From the NCBI GenBank assembly GCA_022496805.1, contig CM040088.1, positions 4,650,001 to 4,714,000 of the forward strand: a DNA stretch of 64,000 nucleotides, in the 5' to 3' direction. The translations under genes and the position numbers were made by a program. The notes under the pieces are model-generated. The model was not told the DNA's origin, did no database searches, and worked only from the letters and a program-made list of their open reading frames with translations. This DNA comes from Pohlia nutans. Its lineage: Eukaryota; Streptophyta; Bryopsida; Bryales; Mniaceae. Below are positions 1 to 11,364 of the stretch, one piece after another (positions within the stretch are counted from its first letter, which is position 1; the number at the start of each line of letters is the position of its first letter).

Positions 1-78
1 GAAGGTGCTACAATGTTTGTTTCATTGGTGTCACATGTTCAAATAATGAAAGATTGTCATTATAGAATAGGTCATATA

Positions 79-631
79 TTAACTTCTAAATGCCTACAAC
101 CCTCTTCATATTTGGAGAATTGCAAAGATGCATTATAAACCGCAACAAAGAGGGATAATTTGAACTTGATGTATGAATAAAAGTTTAACATTATGAATTT
201 AACTAGATTCTATCCATGCGATTAGATCTATCCATACGATTGCAATCACCAATATTTTTGTATAAAATTTGAAACAAAAAATTTTAAATTCTTTTATAAT
301 TCAATTACGAATAAGATATTAACGATTTGTGAATGAAACTTGTTGTGATGTGTTGAACTGTAATACTCTAAGTGTAGTGATTTTTGGAGATTTTTCGGTT
401 GCTTAATTTTATGAGTTGATTTTTACAAGAACACTTTTGATTTGTTTTGAACTAAGATCTTAGAAATTTTTGGAGACAAACAGAGGCATACATTTTCAAA
501 AATCATCCCCTTTCTAATTAGATCACACATGCATGAAGCTATCATGACGATTAAGAAAACGAAATTCAATTCTGTACATCAGTAAAAAAAATAAAAATAA
601 AAAGGGGGCTGGTTAGGCAGTTAGGGGTTAA
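79..631 (-). mobile_element. TTAA element, family A copy 1
   Basis: A 553-bp non-coding element bounded by TTAA, in the intron upstream of the first visible CER3-like exon. It is one of six copies of one family (others at 10786, 19731, 32073, 37223, 43826), all about 550-585 bp. The left end reads TTAACTTCTAAATGCC and the right end is the inverse of TTAACCCCTAACTGCC. Orientation is called minus because the hairpin-bearing end lies at the right. In this copy the hairpin is disrupted: the outer CAG/CTG stem survives but a T-rich stretch expands the loop. No reading frame shared with the other copies was seen, so it is a MITE-like non-autonomous element. Confidence 0.85.
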
Positions 632-718
632 AAAGAGGTTTGAGTGTATGTATGAGTGAATTCACGGCATTTAGTTCAGATGGGTATTTGACCGAATAAT
701 GTATGATCGTGTCCACAG

Positions 719-2289
719 TACTCCCTCTCACTGGAGAAGAACCGAGTGAATGCGCTCATCGAAAATGCGATTCTCACGGCAGAAGAAGAAGGCTGCAAGG
801 TCATCAGTCTCGGCATGCTCAACAAGGTTTGTATTGGAGAAACCCTACCCTTACCTCAAAAGCTCAAAACTTCTTCACTGGTGTGAAAAGAAGTCGAAGG
901 AAGGAAGAAATAATAATATTATTATTATTATTAATAATTTAAAAGTAAAATTTAAAAAACTCGGTCCGCTCTTGATTAACCCCTAAAGAACCAAGAAGCC
1001 CAAATTGGGTATAAATGTTTCTTAGCAATTTTGAGTAGGTCCTATGTGGACTTTCTTTTGTATAAAGTTATTTGTTGTTTGACCAACACATGCAATGTTC
1101 TTCATTGATTCTAGTGATATAAAATTTGGTCTCATCTGCATAATATTTTTCACAATATGATCAATTGAATTTGTCATTTCAAAATTGTGAATCCTTGGTC
1201 CTTTAAGGTTAATTGATAATTGATTGGAGCGACAAATGAACCCTGGCTTGTTTTTCGTAGGAAGCCAGCCTGAATGGAGGGGGTACTCTTCTGGTGAAAA
1301 GAAATCCACAGCTGCGCATTCGAGTGGTGTCGGGATACACGTTGACGGCCGCCGTGGTCATCAAGAGATTGCCCAAACATGTGCCCAAGGTCTTTCTCGT
1401 CACGGGGTCATTGGAGATCAGCCATGGTGTCGCCCTGTACCTCGCGGCCCGAGGAGTGTGCGTCTTGGTACGTACATGCCACTCATTTTCATTCGAGCAT
1501 CAGAACTCTTTTGTGTCACATCCAGCCTTGTCTTACTCAACCACTAAACAAAGTGTCGAACACAATGTCGAAGAAATCTAGTAAACCTCCTTTTGGCAAA
1601 CTAGCATGTTTCTAGAATATTCTTGAATATATATATATCATCCAAGTTGTTTAACATATTTGACACTCGTCTAATTAAACAATTGACATCAATGTCTAAT
1701 ACAACGTCAAGTTGGAAAAATGTGTCAGACATAGCAACCTTGGCAATCAGTGTCCATTAGTAAGTGAAGAAACTCCTATCACATGTATATACAATATTAT
1801 ATCTAATATTCTAGAATGTGACATTAAAAAGGGTGACTACAAAGAGTTTGAGAGTAGCTATAATGCATCAATAAGTAACATTATTACAAACTAGAACAAT
1901 TAATTATTGCTAGGCAATACCAAAAAAAGGTGTTGTTTTCAACACTCTTTTTGACGTTGCAGCTTTTGACACTTTATTAGTAGTAGGTAATCACGTCTTG
2001 CTAAATCACTCATCACATATATAAGATTGCATGCCCTTGATGTATTATTCAGATTGTTTACTAAAGGTGTTTCTATGCATTGAAGAGCAGATGCTAACAC
2101 CATCACGAAAATCTTTCGAGAGGATTCAATTTGAACTGCCATTTGAGAGTCGGCGCTTTCTTGTGAACGTGACTAAGTTTCAAGCAGGACAAAGTTGCCC
2201 GGTAAGTACATCCAAACTTCTTCAATATCACATCTTCTTTTATCTCACCAAGCCCTAGGAAATGGTGAGAGAAACACAAGAAGTTACAT

Positions 2290-2335
<46 letters not shown>

Positions 2336-4137
2336 TATAGTGTAAAAAGGTTTCACATCACCTTCCTCATTCTTGCAACCCCATGCACTTCTTTAATGTC
2401 ATTTCTACATGCAACACCTGATTGTCTTGTTATGGAATTCCACATAATCATAGCACTGAGGCTTTAACCGCTAGCAAAAAAGTTAAAGGAAATGATTTTA
2501 ATCATATGTACAATGTTAGGTTACTTCCACAACTAATAAATGATCCATTGATGCCATATCCGCAAAAAATCATCTTAGGTAAAACATGAGGATGAAAAAA
2601 TAAAATGAAAGTTATCGCTAGTTTCAATAGTTATATTCTAACTAAGACAACATGTAACAACATATTCTTGGAATGTTTTGAAATGTTTTAATTTTAAGGT
2701 AATTGCTTATAATTCCCAAAAAATATCCTTTGGATACACGTAGTTGCCAATGAATAACAAAGGATGACCCGTGAAGATGCCACATGTCGGCTTTTTATTC
2801 TAATTTTTAAAGTTTGATTGGGTTTCTTGCCTTGCGTAAAATCATGTAGGTATGGTTACTTGAGAAAAGCATTCAAGCCAAGGACCAACAATGGGCTCCT
2901 GCAGGAGCTCATTTTCATCATTTTGATCTTCATAAACCTTTGCCACAGTCTCGGAAAGATTGTACCTATGGAACATATCCTGCTATGCAAGTTCCCAACA
3001 CCATCAAAGGCTTGCGATCATGCGAAGTAAGTTTGCATTACCATGATGAATTCACAATGAAGCCTTAATTAATCATTAATCGCTAATTTAAGGATGGAGC
3101 AATAGGAATGAGCCCATATTCGTACTATACTCTTGAACTTTGGCTATTGTTCAAATAGGAAATTGAATAGAATAGGTGCTCTAGAAAGAGAAAATCTTGT
3201 CACTAAGATGGAACTAATTCCTAAAAAATGAATATAGAGAAAGAAGTGTTGGACTTACTAGAAGTTAAAAAAATAAAACGACATGATTGATATTTAAATA
3301 GAACATAGTATAACTCAAAATGAACAATGAAATGGTCATAAAAATTCAAAGACACAAACATATGGCCTTCTATTTTCTGTAAATTGCTACTGCAATAACA
3401 ATTTACTATATTAGAGTTACCCAAAAACAAAAGAGGAGTTTTTAAACTTCTATGGAGTGTTCGCATGTCAATGTAATCAATTTTTGACAAGCATTGTTGA
3501 TGAATAGTCTCTTGGCTCCTTCATGAATTATAGTCCGTTAGGCTTGGGGGAACTTGTGGGAACACTCCTCTAGCATTGAGGAGGTCACAAGTTCCATGCC
3601 CCATATTAGTGCAGGGCCTTGCTTTAACCCTTAAAGGTCCTTGGAGATAGTAGATACGTTGCCGTATATTTGACATTTGTTGTAAGTAGAAAGTTCCAAA
3701 TTGAGATTCCAATAGCTTTTAAGACCATGTAGACATGAATTTTAACTTCACTTTTGATATGAAACTCATAGGAGGTGTAGAACCATTCCAAATACAATGA
3801 AATACAACCGTATAATACTGGCCAAAATGGGCAATCTGGACCTTTAAGGGTTAAATTATTCTCCAACTCACCATAGACTAGTTTTGCAGTTTAAGTTTTG
3901 AGCTCAAAATAAGTCTGAGGTGAGTTTCCACGTTGAGACCCTCCTTTCGGTTAACTCTATTGTGTCTACGTATCAATGCAGGTATCTTTGCCACGGGGAG
4001 TGGTGCATGCGTGTCACGCTGCGGGACTGGTTCATTCCTTGGAGAAATGGAAACACCATGAAGTTGGACCCATCAATGTAGAGCATATTGATACCGTGTG
4101 GGAAGCTGCCTTGAAACACGGCTTCAAGTGTGTATAA
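719..4137 (+). CDS. CER3: CER3/WAX2-like wax biosynthesis protein, C-terminal half (5 exons)
   Basis: Exons read by eye: 719-826, 1261-1467, 2067-2201, 2850-3026 and 3982-4137 (stop TAA 4135-4137). Each has AG/GT borders and all joins are phase 0, giving 260 residues. The product matches the C-terminal WAX2 domain of the CER1/CER3 aldehyde-decarbonylase family, which makes very-long-chain alkanes for the cuticle at the ER. Recognisable blocks are [96 protein letters not shown] and [21 protein letters not shown]. The LNGGGTL block looks closer to CER3 than CER1. The N-terminal His-rich membrane domain lies before the window. Exons are intact and GC-richer than their surroundings, so the gene is probably functional. 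The introns contain TTAA elements (976-1212, 3624-3854) and part of a second MITE family. CER1 versus CER3 is not certain. Confidence 0.93.
976..1212 (+). mobile_element. TTAA element, family B copy 1
   Basis: A 237-bp element in the CER3-like intron between exons 719-826 and 1261-1467. The left end reads TTAACCCCTAAAGAACCAAG and the right end is the inverse of TTAACCTTAAAGGACCAAGG. It is about 240 bp like its relatives at 7110, 29208, 29682 and 39078. A weakened 17-nt hairpin occupies 996-1012, 16 nt inside the left TTAA. It has no coding potential. Confidence 0.85.
2293..2332. repeat. (TA)n microsatellite
   Basis: About 40 bp of uninterrupted AT dinucleotide repeat in an intron of the CER3-like gene. 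Confidence 0.95.
3490..3957 (-). mobile_element. GAGTTAACCGAAA-ended MITE (family K), interrupted copy
   Basis: This stretch just before the last CER3-like exon is the reverse complement of the element at 26437-26756. They share the segment around gggggaacttgtggga, the segment gcagggccttgct, and the end TTTCGGTTAACTC. The right boundary (3957) is clear; the left one is approximate. A TTAA element (3624-3854) is inserted inside it, and the copy at 26437 gives the unoccupied site. Other family K copies are at 16776 and 25535. Confidence 0.75.
3624..3854 (-). mobile_element. TTAA element, family M, nested in family K
   Basis: A 231-bp element with near-perfect inverted ends (TTAACCCTTAAAGGTCC). 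It is inserted in a family K element: flanking sequence gggccttgct / attattctcc is contiguous around TTAG in the empty K copy near 26540-26560 (reverse strand), so TTAA was duplicated on insertion. A 17-nt imperfect hairpin sits at 3818-3834, 16 nt inside the right TTAA. Confidence 0.9.
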
Positions 4138-4477
4138 TTAATACTAAGTTAGAGCTTCCATTCCAACTAATTCATAATTTTGTGGAGTCAAGAAATGGTG
4201 AAAAAAAAGTGGGACGGCCTCCAACCATGTTGGAATCTTACTAGTCCTAGATTTAGCTCGATTAGCGAGGTCTAGGTGTTTACCGGCCTGGTCAAACCTA
4301 GCGGGGTGGTTTTTTATGTTCCTTTTCTTTCTCTTGTAGTAAAGGGTACTCCTTTATATATGTCAAATAAAAAATGGTGAAAAAGACAATATATTTTTAA
4401 TGTGAAACTACATTTTACTCAAAATTTCAAAGTGAAAAGTACTTTAGGAATTGACAATATTGGTATTCAATATAACA

Positions 4478-4850
4478 TTAACTCTTTTGAGGTCTAGATG
4501 ATGCATTGATTTCAAGGATGTGTTATAGAATGTTTAATGAATAACATAAAAAGGAGTTGATATACAAAGGAAAGTTGTAAATGTCAATGTCTAGATCACG
4601 TTTGTATGGTTGGATTTATAATATTTGAAAATTATTTTTAAATTAAATTTACAAGGTTTTCTATTGAAATTCAATTAAAAAATCTCAATTAACAATTTTA
4701 ATTAAAAAAAAATTGTAATGAATTTGGTATAATATGCAATATGAGATGGTATAGTTTCCATTATTTGATTCTACTTATTTTGAAAAATCATTTTTAAGAT
4801 CTCAGTTTTTGAACTAGGAATGAAACTTGACTTAAACCAATATTGTGTAC
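4478..4850 (+). mobile_element. TTAA element, family C, partial or diverged
   Basis: It starts TTAACTCTTTTGAGGTC and follows the family C element at 7420 closely through ccattatttgattctacttattttg, then continues into the segment that in the 7420 copy lies beyond a nested insertion. Homology fades after about 4850 and no matching right end was found. It is valuable as the unoccupied site (TTAA at 4794-4797) for the nested insertion at 7747-8292. Confidence 0.75.
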
Positions 4851-5376
4851 CACTTTTGCAATTACAACTTGACATTTTGAATGTTTTTGAGTTTTTGAGT
4901 TGAATAAAAATTGATATATGAAGAAAATAGTTGGATGTGCATGAAACTCCCATAATATTATAAACATGAATATGATAAAAGTGATATTTTTATTTTGAAA
5001 GACTTCATTTAACTTGGTAAACATGGAGCATCTGTGTTGAATTAATGCAATCACAATCATGGAGTGAATCATCCAAATGCACTCAGAAATGAATGTCTTA
5101 CTTAACATTTTTGAATAATATTTCGCTGGATGTAGTCTACAGAAGGTTCAGAGTCAAAGCATAACATCTTTGAACGTTTGATGAGGATACATATTTGAAT
5201 CCAATGCTATGCCCTAGACGGGAGGACAAATGTATCCATCAACATAAATACCATATGATATATATCAATGATATTTTGTGTGCAATTAGTTAGTTTGAGG
5301 AGAGACTAGTGTGTTAAATGATTCGACAAATTAAGTGGACACCTTTGACATCGTGATGATAAGAACTTCATCAGTT
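4851..5376. other. Intergenic, no gene seen
   Basis: AT-rich sequence after the diverged family C element. I see no coding signal, tRNA or clear repeat boundary. Confidence 0.5.
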
Positions 5377-5388
5377 TCACTCCAGCTC

Positions 5389-5528
5389 CTCGCTCTAATA
5401 CCAAAAAAGGGGAGAGTAGCCTTGCACCAATGGCTCTTTGTCTAGTGGACATTGACTCATTGTTAAGACGAACAGACACTTTATTCATGTCGGCCTCAAA
5501 AGAGGACCGGAGGTCTTATCTACCTATG
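5389..5528 (+). mobile_element. 5'-truncated LINE tail with 12-bp target duplication
   Basis: A 140-bp insert flanked by direct repeats TCACTCCAGCTC (5377-5388 and 5529-5540). It matches the 3' tail of the LINE at 47949-49404, including GGACACTTTATTCATG and a terminal TCTTATCTACCTA. It is one of three short tails in the window, each with its own target duplication. Confidence 0.85.
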
Positions 5529-5540
5529 TCACTCCAGCTC

Positions 5541-6918
5541 AAAATCTTGTTCTTGCTTAAATGGTTGAGCACCCATTAATTACAAGATCATTCTCCAAGT
5601 TCATCCAAAAAGTCGGGCCAAACTATTTTGGTGCCATTTTGACACCAAAGGCCGCATATAGGTCATTTTAGTGTCATTTTATCTATACTAGATTGGTATG
5701 CAGGTTGGCACCAAATTATCTAAATCTCATTTCAATGCACCATCATGGCACCATGTTCGCATGCCTTGATGAAGTTCTTGATGTTGTTGTGCTCGAGCTT
5801 GAAGCTCCTTCAAAGTTGAATGCTTCTCCAGGCTTACCATATGCACCTCTCTTACGTGTGAGTCACAAATGGACTAGATAATTCAAAAGCATGCAAGACT
5901 ATGGGGTATAACCACAGGTTCGGACCTACCGAGCTACGGCAATGGTGAAGGAGGTATTGGCCTGCGAATGTCTCCCACAGTCTTGCTTGCTTTTGAATTA
6001 CAGGACATAATCTCAATGCAAGTCATTGGATCTCAAGATCAATATGATAGTTGAATAAAAAAGCAAAGAAAAAGTGAAGTTGAGCATGCATGTAAAGTCC
6101 AAACAGTGAGTCAGGCTTGCTTCTTAGTGAAGAGTTAATGCTACTTGCTAAGAAGTTAATGCTCTCTAGCATTATCAGTTCTAATCCCTCTCCTCTAGTC
6201 CAATGGTATCTTGACACAATGGCAAGAAGAGGCTGCATTGAGATTGGATTTAAGAAACAAGTAGCTAATCGCAAGTGTCTCTAACCCAAGTAGAAATTCC
6301 TCACCGCCCACAGATTTCTGCACAATGAAAATCGATCCACAATGCATCAATTAACCCAAGGATTCAAGATCTCAATTGATCACATTGTGAAGATCGAAAA
6401 CATAATTCAAAGTTTACATCACCAGCACCAAAGACGAACATTGCATACCGGTAAACAAGCAGCTACCCGACAAGGAGCTCTGACTGAAATAGCATGGATG
6501 AAAGACGAGAATGCATTTCAGTGGAATCATGGACGGAATATATTTGCTACAGTTGTTTTTAACCAAGAAAATGGGTGTCCCTGCAATGCCTCTTCCCTAC
6601 GGTCAGAGCCAATAAAGAAAAGTCCTAAAGAAACAGGAGGTGCTTGGATTGCAAGAATGGTAACATGAGCAAAATCAAACGTACCCTGAGCTCGATCAAG
6701 CGAGGCCGGGCTCTTGGGGTTTTCTGCAACAATCCAAGCCTTCAAACGTGTGAACAATCTCCACCTCCGCCATGAAATCTGCCCAAAACGACCTTCAGAA
6801 ATCCCTCCAAGGCTCCAACACGCAATATCCTAAAACCCTAAAACCCTAACCTCTAGTACATTGCAACTTTGAATACTAATTTTCCATGCAATCAACTTTG
6901 GCGCACCTGAGAGACTCA
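5541..6918. other. Intergenic; possible decayed gene start on the minus strand at 6450-6850
   Basis: No intact gene. On the minus strand a telomere-box-like TTAGGGTTTTAGGGTTTTAGG (around 6832-6852) is followed by an ATG at 6772 opening a short frame MAEVEIVHTFEGLDCCRKPQ, which soon stops. Telo-boxes occur in plant promoters of translation genes, so this could be a promoter and first exon or a relic; I cannot name it. Bases 6450-6615 recur, inverted, at 13217-13400. Confidence 0.35.
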
Positions 6919-7057
6919 GGGCCTCTTTACACTGGAGGCGAGAAGCCGTGAGGAGAAAAATTTCAGCCAATGGGAGGCCTAGAAATCGAGAAAATCAATT
7001 TCTCATTGGCTGAAATTTCTCTCCTCACGGCTTCTCGCCTCTAGTGTAAAAAGGCTC
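6919..7057. mobile_element. 139-bp palindromic MITE, GGGCCTYTTTACAC ends (copy 1)
   Basis: Two arms of about 60 bp pair almost completely (arm ends GGGCCTCTTTACACT / AGTGTAAAAAGGCTC). It is flanked by TCA on both sides (6916-6918, 7058-7060). A second copy of exactly 139 bp is at 12761-12899. A 3-bp duplication and GGGCC terminus suggest a PIF/Harbinger (Tourist-like) MITE. Confidence 0.8.
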
Positions 7058-7109
7058 TCACTCACTTAAATTCTTTGTATTCAAAACTCCACATACCGGT
7101 GTGTTCTGG

Positions 7110-7349
7110 TTAACCCGTAAAGGACTAAGGATTTAAGGTTTTAAAATGACAAATTCAATTGTGAAAATTGTGAAAATTATAATTGAAATGAGACCAAATT
7201 TTATATCATCAGAATTAGTGAAGAACCCTGCATGTGTTAAATCAAAACATGAATAAATTTGAACAAAAGGAACCCCACTTAAAATCTACTCAAAAATGCC
7301 AAATATAATATGAGGTCCAATTTGGGCTTCTTGGTCCTTTGGGGGTTAA
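7110..7349 (-). mobile_element. TTAA element, family B copy 2
   Basis: 240 bp; ends TTAACCCGTAAAGGACTAAGG and (inverse) TTAACCCCCAAAGGACCAAG. It is in the opposite orientation to the copy at 976. Confidence 0.88.
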
Positions 7350-7419
7350 ACCTCTCATCACCCACACAAGCTCACTATTCATGTAAACTCTTCCAAATTG
7401 TAAATGCCGGATCTCAATC

Positions 7420-8519
7420 TTAACCCTTTAACGTCCCGATTCAACACTGATTTCGAAAATGCGTTATTACCGTTATAAAATGTTTTGATGAATAACCAAA
7501 ATGAAGTTGATGTACAAAGCTAAATTGTAAATGTTAATGTGAAGATCACATATGTATGGTTGAATTTATCATATTTTTTATTAATAAATTGTAATTAAAT
7601 TCTCAAGCTTTTCTTTTGAAATTCAATTAAAAATCCCAAATTAACCCAAAAAAAATTAAAAATTGTTGTAATGAGTTTAGAATAACAGGCACTACGAGAT
7701 GGTATGATTTCCATTATTTGATTCTACTTATTTTGGAAGATCACGTTTAACCCTTTGACGCGCCTACGCCCATATAATGGACGACGAAGAGATTGCAACC
7801 TTTCTCTTGACTACATCATGTATAGTTTTCCATCCGTCCAAATTTCTCTCGTTGCTTGTGCTAGTTGACTATCATTTGTACAGTATGGATCCTCAAAATA
7901 AGATATTGTGATCTTTTGAAAAACAACACAACTAGTTTATGTCAAGTTTCATTCTTAGTTTAAAAAGTGAAACCTTAAGTATGATTTTCCAAAATAAGTA
8001 GAATCAAATAATAGAAACCATACCATCTTGTAGTGCATGTTATTCAATTTCATTAAAAAAAAAATTTAAAAATTGTGTTGATTTTAGATTTTAATTGATT
8101 TTCAAGAGAGAACCTTGGAAAATTAATTAATAAATATTAATTTAAAAAATGAAGAATCCAACCATACATATGCTATCTTCACATTGACATATACAGCTTG
8201 TCTTTGCACATCAACTCCATTTTATTTTTTTCATCAAACATTTTATGACAAATCTTTGAAAACAATGTTGAATCAAGACGTTAAAGGATTAAGGTCTCAC
8301 TTTTTGAACTAAGAATGAAACTTGACATAAACCAATTCTATTATTTTAAAAATATCACAATATCTTATTTTGAAGATCCATACCGTACAAATAATAGTCA
8401 ACTAGAACAAAAACCAAGAGAAATTTGAATGGATGAAAAACTATACATAATGTAGTAAAGAGAAAGGTTAGAATTTGTTTGTCGTTCATTATATGGACAC
8501 AGGCGTGTCAAAGGATTAA
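7420..8519 (-). mobile_element. TTAA element, family C, carrying a nested copy of its own family
   Basis: The outer element starts TTAACCCTTTAACGTCC (7420) and ends GTGTCAAAGGATTAA (8519). Removing the nested 7747-8292 insert leaves about 555 bp, matching the insert's own length. A 17-nt hairpin (TGTCCA-TATAA-TGAACG on the minus strand, 8483-8499) lies 16 nt inside the right TTAA. Confidence 0.9.
7747..8292 (+). mobile_element. TTAA element, family C, nested and inverted
   Basis: A 546-bp element inserted in reverse orientation into its own relative. TTAA is present at both borders (7747-7750, 8289-8292), and a single TTAA is found at the equivalent position of the empty relative (4794-4797) with matching flanks (ttttgaaaaatca / gatctcagtttttgaac). 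Hairpin CGCCCA-TATAA-TGGACG at 7767-7783, 16 nt inside the left TTAA. Confidence 0.93.
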
Positions 8520-9147
8520 GCCCCATTTTATAAAGGGAACACTCACTTACTCTATTATTTCAGTTCGAACATCACTATTAGGAACTAAGTTGTTTCTCAC
8601 TTACTATAATTGAAAAAAGGAATGAAACCGTACCATGCAAGTCCTGGTTAAGGGTTGTGTCAATGCTCGTGAGTGGTTTTGGTCAGAAGATGACAAAAAT
8701 ATCCGGTTTATGGCAAAGGATATCACTTGTGGAACACGGGTTCCATTTCCTATGTCTCCTTGTAGAATGGTTGGAAGATTACACTTAGGGTAGAGGGCAT
8801 TCTACTTTTCAATTGATGAATTATAAGGTTGAGTGTTCTCCATCTTTGGAAGTCTTCCGACTAGCTCAAAGATTGGATTTTTTACTATCATTTTTGTAAT
8901 GAGTTTAGTTTCACTTTGTCAAATAATTATTGGCTTACAAACGGCTATAAAAGGTGTTGGCTTGGGCATGGAGAGTGGAAAGTGATTGTCGTGAAAGACT
9001 TGGAAGGTTGTTTGATAGGTTGCTCAAGGAGGTAATTAGGTAGAAATTTTACTTTGTAATGAATAAAATGAACCCTACATTTTAACTTATGTAGTTTTCT
9101 AATTTTTTTGACAGTGACTTCCCCAAGATAGGTGTTTTGGAAGGTGG
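8520..9147. other. Intergenic with a relic of the 28368 CACTA MITE
   Basis: Bases about 8583-8705 resemble the interior of the CACTA-type MITE at 28368-28560 (shared ttactataattgaaaa, gaatgaaaccg, gagtggttttggtca). The remainder shows nothing I recognise. Confidence 0.5.
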
Positions 9148-9703
9148 TTAACCCCCAAGTAACCGGATGACCATTTTATAGGACTTGCTGCCTTTTTTTT
9201 TTACAAGCTCCCAATGATGAAAAAAATATTTTTATAAAAAATAAAACATATTTTCAAATAGGAAATCAAGTCTACTTTTGAATCCAATTTGAACTTTTTA
9301 AATCCGAGTTACACTCCACTAACAAGAATTTTTCGAAGACAAATGGCCTCAATATTGTCCTCGTGTTATAAAATCTACTATTGGGGGAAACTAATGATGT
9401 TCTCTCCTTTGAAAAAATTGCTTTTCAAAATTTTAGAATAGAATGTCTATTTCCAACAAATCATACCAATTTAAAATCCTAAAAATAAAAATTATAATTT
9501 TGGTGAATATTAAATGGTAAATGCTTCTAAATTCAATAAATGAGTATCTAAGACATTTTTGGAAAGTTTGACCGTACAGATAATTACTAAACATCATGCT
9601 CTTCATTTTCTCTTTTGGACCAAACTTCATCAAAATTGCAGAAGTAACATTTTATAACTCATCTAGGTTTTGCCCTTAACCCCCTTTGTCATTTAGGGGT
9701 TAA
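9148..9703 (+). mobile_element. TTAA element, family J copy 1
   Basis: 556 bp; left end TTAACCCCCAAGTAACC, right end inverse of TTAACCCCTAAATGAC. Related copies end at 23184 and 59403. The hairpin position (9168-9184) is degraded here but clean in the other two copies. Confidence 0.85.
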
Positions 9704-9720
9704 AGCTTGGTATAAATGGT

Positions 9721-9801
9721 TAATTTAAAAACTATTTTAAAAACTATTTCAAAAACTGTTTTAAAAACTATTTCAAAAACTATTTTAAAAACTATTTCAA
9801 A
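9721..9801. repeat. Tandem aaaactattttaaaaactatttc repeat
   Basis: About three and a half copies of an imperfect 24-bp unit, directly after the family J element. Confidence 0.8.
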
Positions 9802-9971
9802 GCTTCTGTTATATTTTAAAAGAAGAAGTTACGTTCGACCTGGCTAATTAACTTCATGTAGGCATTTCCTAATCGAACAATAGTAATGATTAATAATAAT
9901 AACTAGGGCTGCAATACTCTCTATACGAGTGACTACTTTATTACAAAAAAAAAAAATTAAAAAAAAATTAA

Positions 9972-10079
<108 letters not shown>

Positions 10080-10387
10080 ATGGTTTTTTATCCCTTATTT
10101 TTAGCTTTTGGATTTTTAATTTTAATTTCAATAGTTTGATTTTTAATTTTATTATACTATAGTATGTTATCCTATGTTATTATAAAATTTGAAGTATAGT
10201 TCATTAAATCGCAAGTCTGTTATAAACCTTCTATTAAATTTTTATGAAATTTGATTTTTTTTTATCACTATATATTTAAAATTATTATAATTTTCATTTA
10301 TTGATTCTACTATTTCATATATTTGTGAATTTCAAAAAAATGGTTATTAACTTGAACTAGCAAACACCCTTTTGCAATGCACCAACA

Positions 10388-10575
10388 TTGCATTGGGAAT
10401 GTGGGAATCAATTCGGAACACAAAAGGAACCTGGGAACTTCGGGAACATAAAGAGAACTTGGAAACATTAGGAAACATGACAGGAACATTAGGGAATGCT
10501 AGGGAACATGAAGGGGACGCTAGGGACTGTGATGCCAAGCTTTGGGGAACATCATGGGATCTATGGAGTACGATT
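10388..10575. repeat. Degenerate GGGAAC(AT)-type short repeat
   Basis: A purine-rich tract in which gggaac, ggaaca and agggaa recur irregularly about every 10-15 bp. It creates chance reading frames on both strands, which I do not believe are genes. Confidence 0.6.
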
Positions 10576-10785
10576 TGAGAACATGATGAAAAATTAAATG
10601 AAAGGCATGGATGTGAAATGTGGATGATTTTGTGACATGGTATCGTGACGGATACCAATCAGGGTAGTGACATGGTACCGTGATGTTGTGTACTTAATAT
10701 AACAGATTTCATTCAATTTAGATTTTATTTGGTTCATTTTAGGTATGATTAACTTGTTTCTGATGTTCTTCATTTCAGTTTTATG

Positions 10786-11364
10786 TTAACCCCTAACTGC
10801 CTGAGCGTCCATTTTTTGGACGATGTACAGATTTCATCCATAATTTCTCATCCGTCATGCACTTATAGCAGTGTAGAATTTTTACTGTAGATTCTATGGG
10901 AAGTTAGCTTCATGCATATGTGATCCAATTAGAAAGGAGATAATTTGTGAAATTTTTATGCCTCGTTTCATATTGTAGTGATTCACCCAAAATTTTGAAG
11001 ATTTCAGTGTATAAGTGCTCTAAAAAAAGTCAACTCATAAAATTAAGCAACCAAAAAATCTCCAAAAATCACTACACGTAGAGTATTACATTTCAACCAA
11101 TCACAAAAAAAAATTCATCCTTAGATTGTCAATATCTTATTCGTAATTGAATTACAAAATTATTTTGAATTTCACGTTTCAAATTTTATACAAAATTATT
11201 AGTGATAGAAATCATAGATCTAACCGTATGGATAGAATCTAAAATTCATAATGTACAACTTTTATTCATATATCAAGTTCGAAATATCCCTCTATGTTGC
11301 ATTTTATAATGCATCTTTGCAAAACTGCCGAATTTGGAGAGGGCTCTAGGCATTTAGGGGTTAA
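10786..11364 (+). mobile_element. TTAA element, family A copy 2
   Basis: 579 bp; TTAACCCCTAACTGCC at the left and inverse of TTAACCCCTAAATGCC at the right. A perfect 17-nt hairpin CGTCCA-TTTTT-TGGACG spans 10806-10822, 16 nt inside TTAA. A second palindrome (TGCATTATAAAATGCA) lies about 47 nt inside the right TTAA, as in the other family A copies. Confidence 0.92.

Noticed and set aside
1022..1547. Frames at 1022-1309, 1174-1403 and 1224-1547
   Set aside because: Shadows of the family B element and the CER3-like exon 1261-1467 in other frames.
10372..10658. Overlapping frames at 10347-10658 (minus) and 10372-10578 (plus)
   Set aside because: Both arise from the GGGAAC-type short repeat; no conserved residues.
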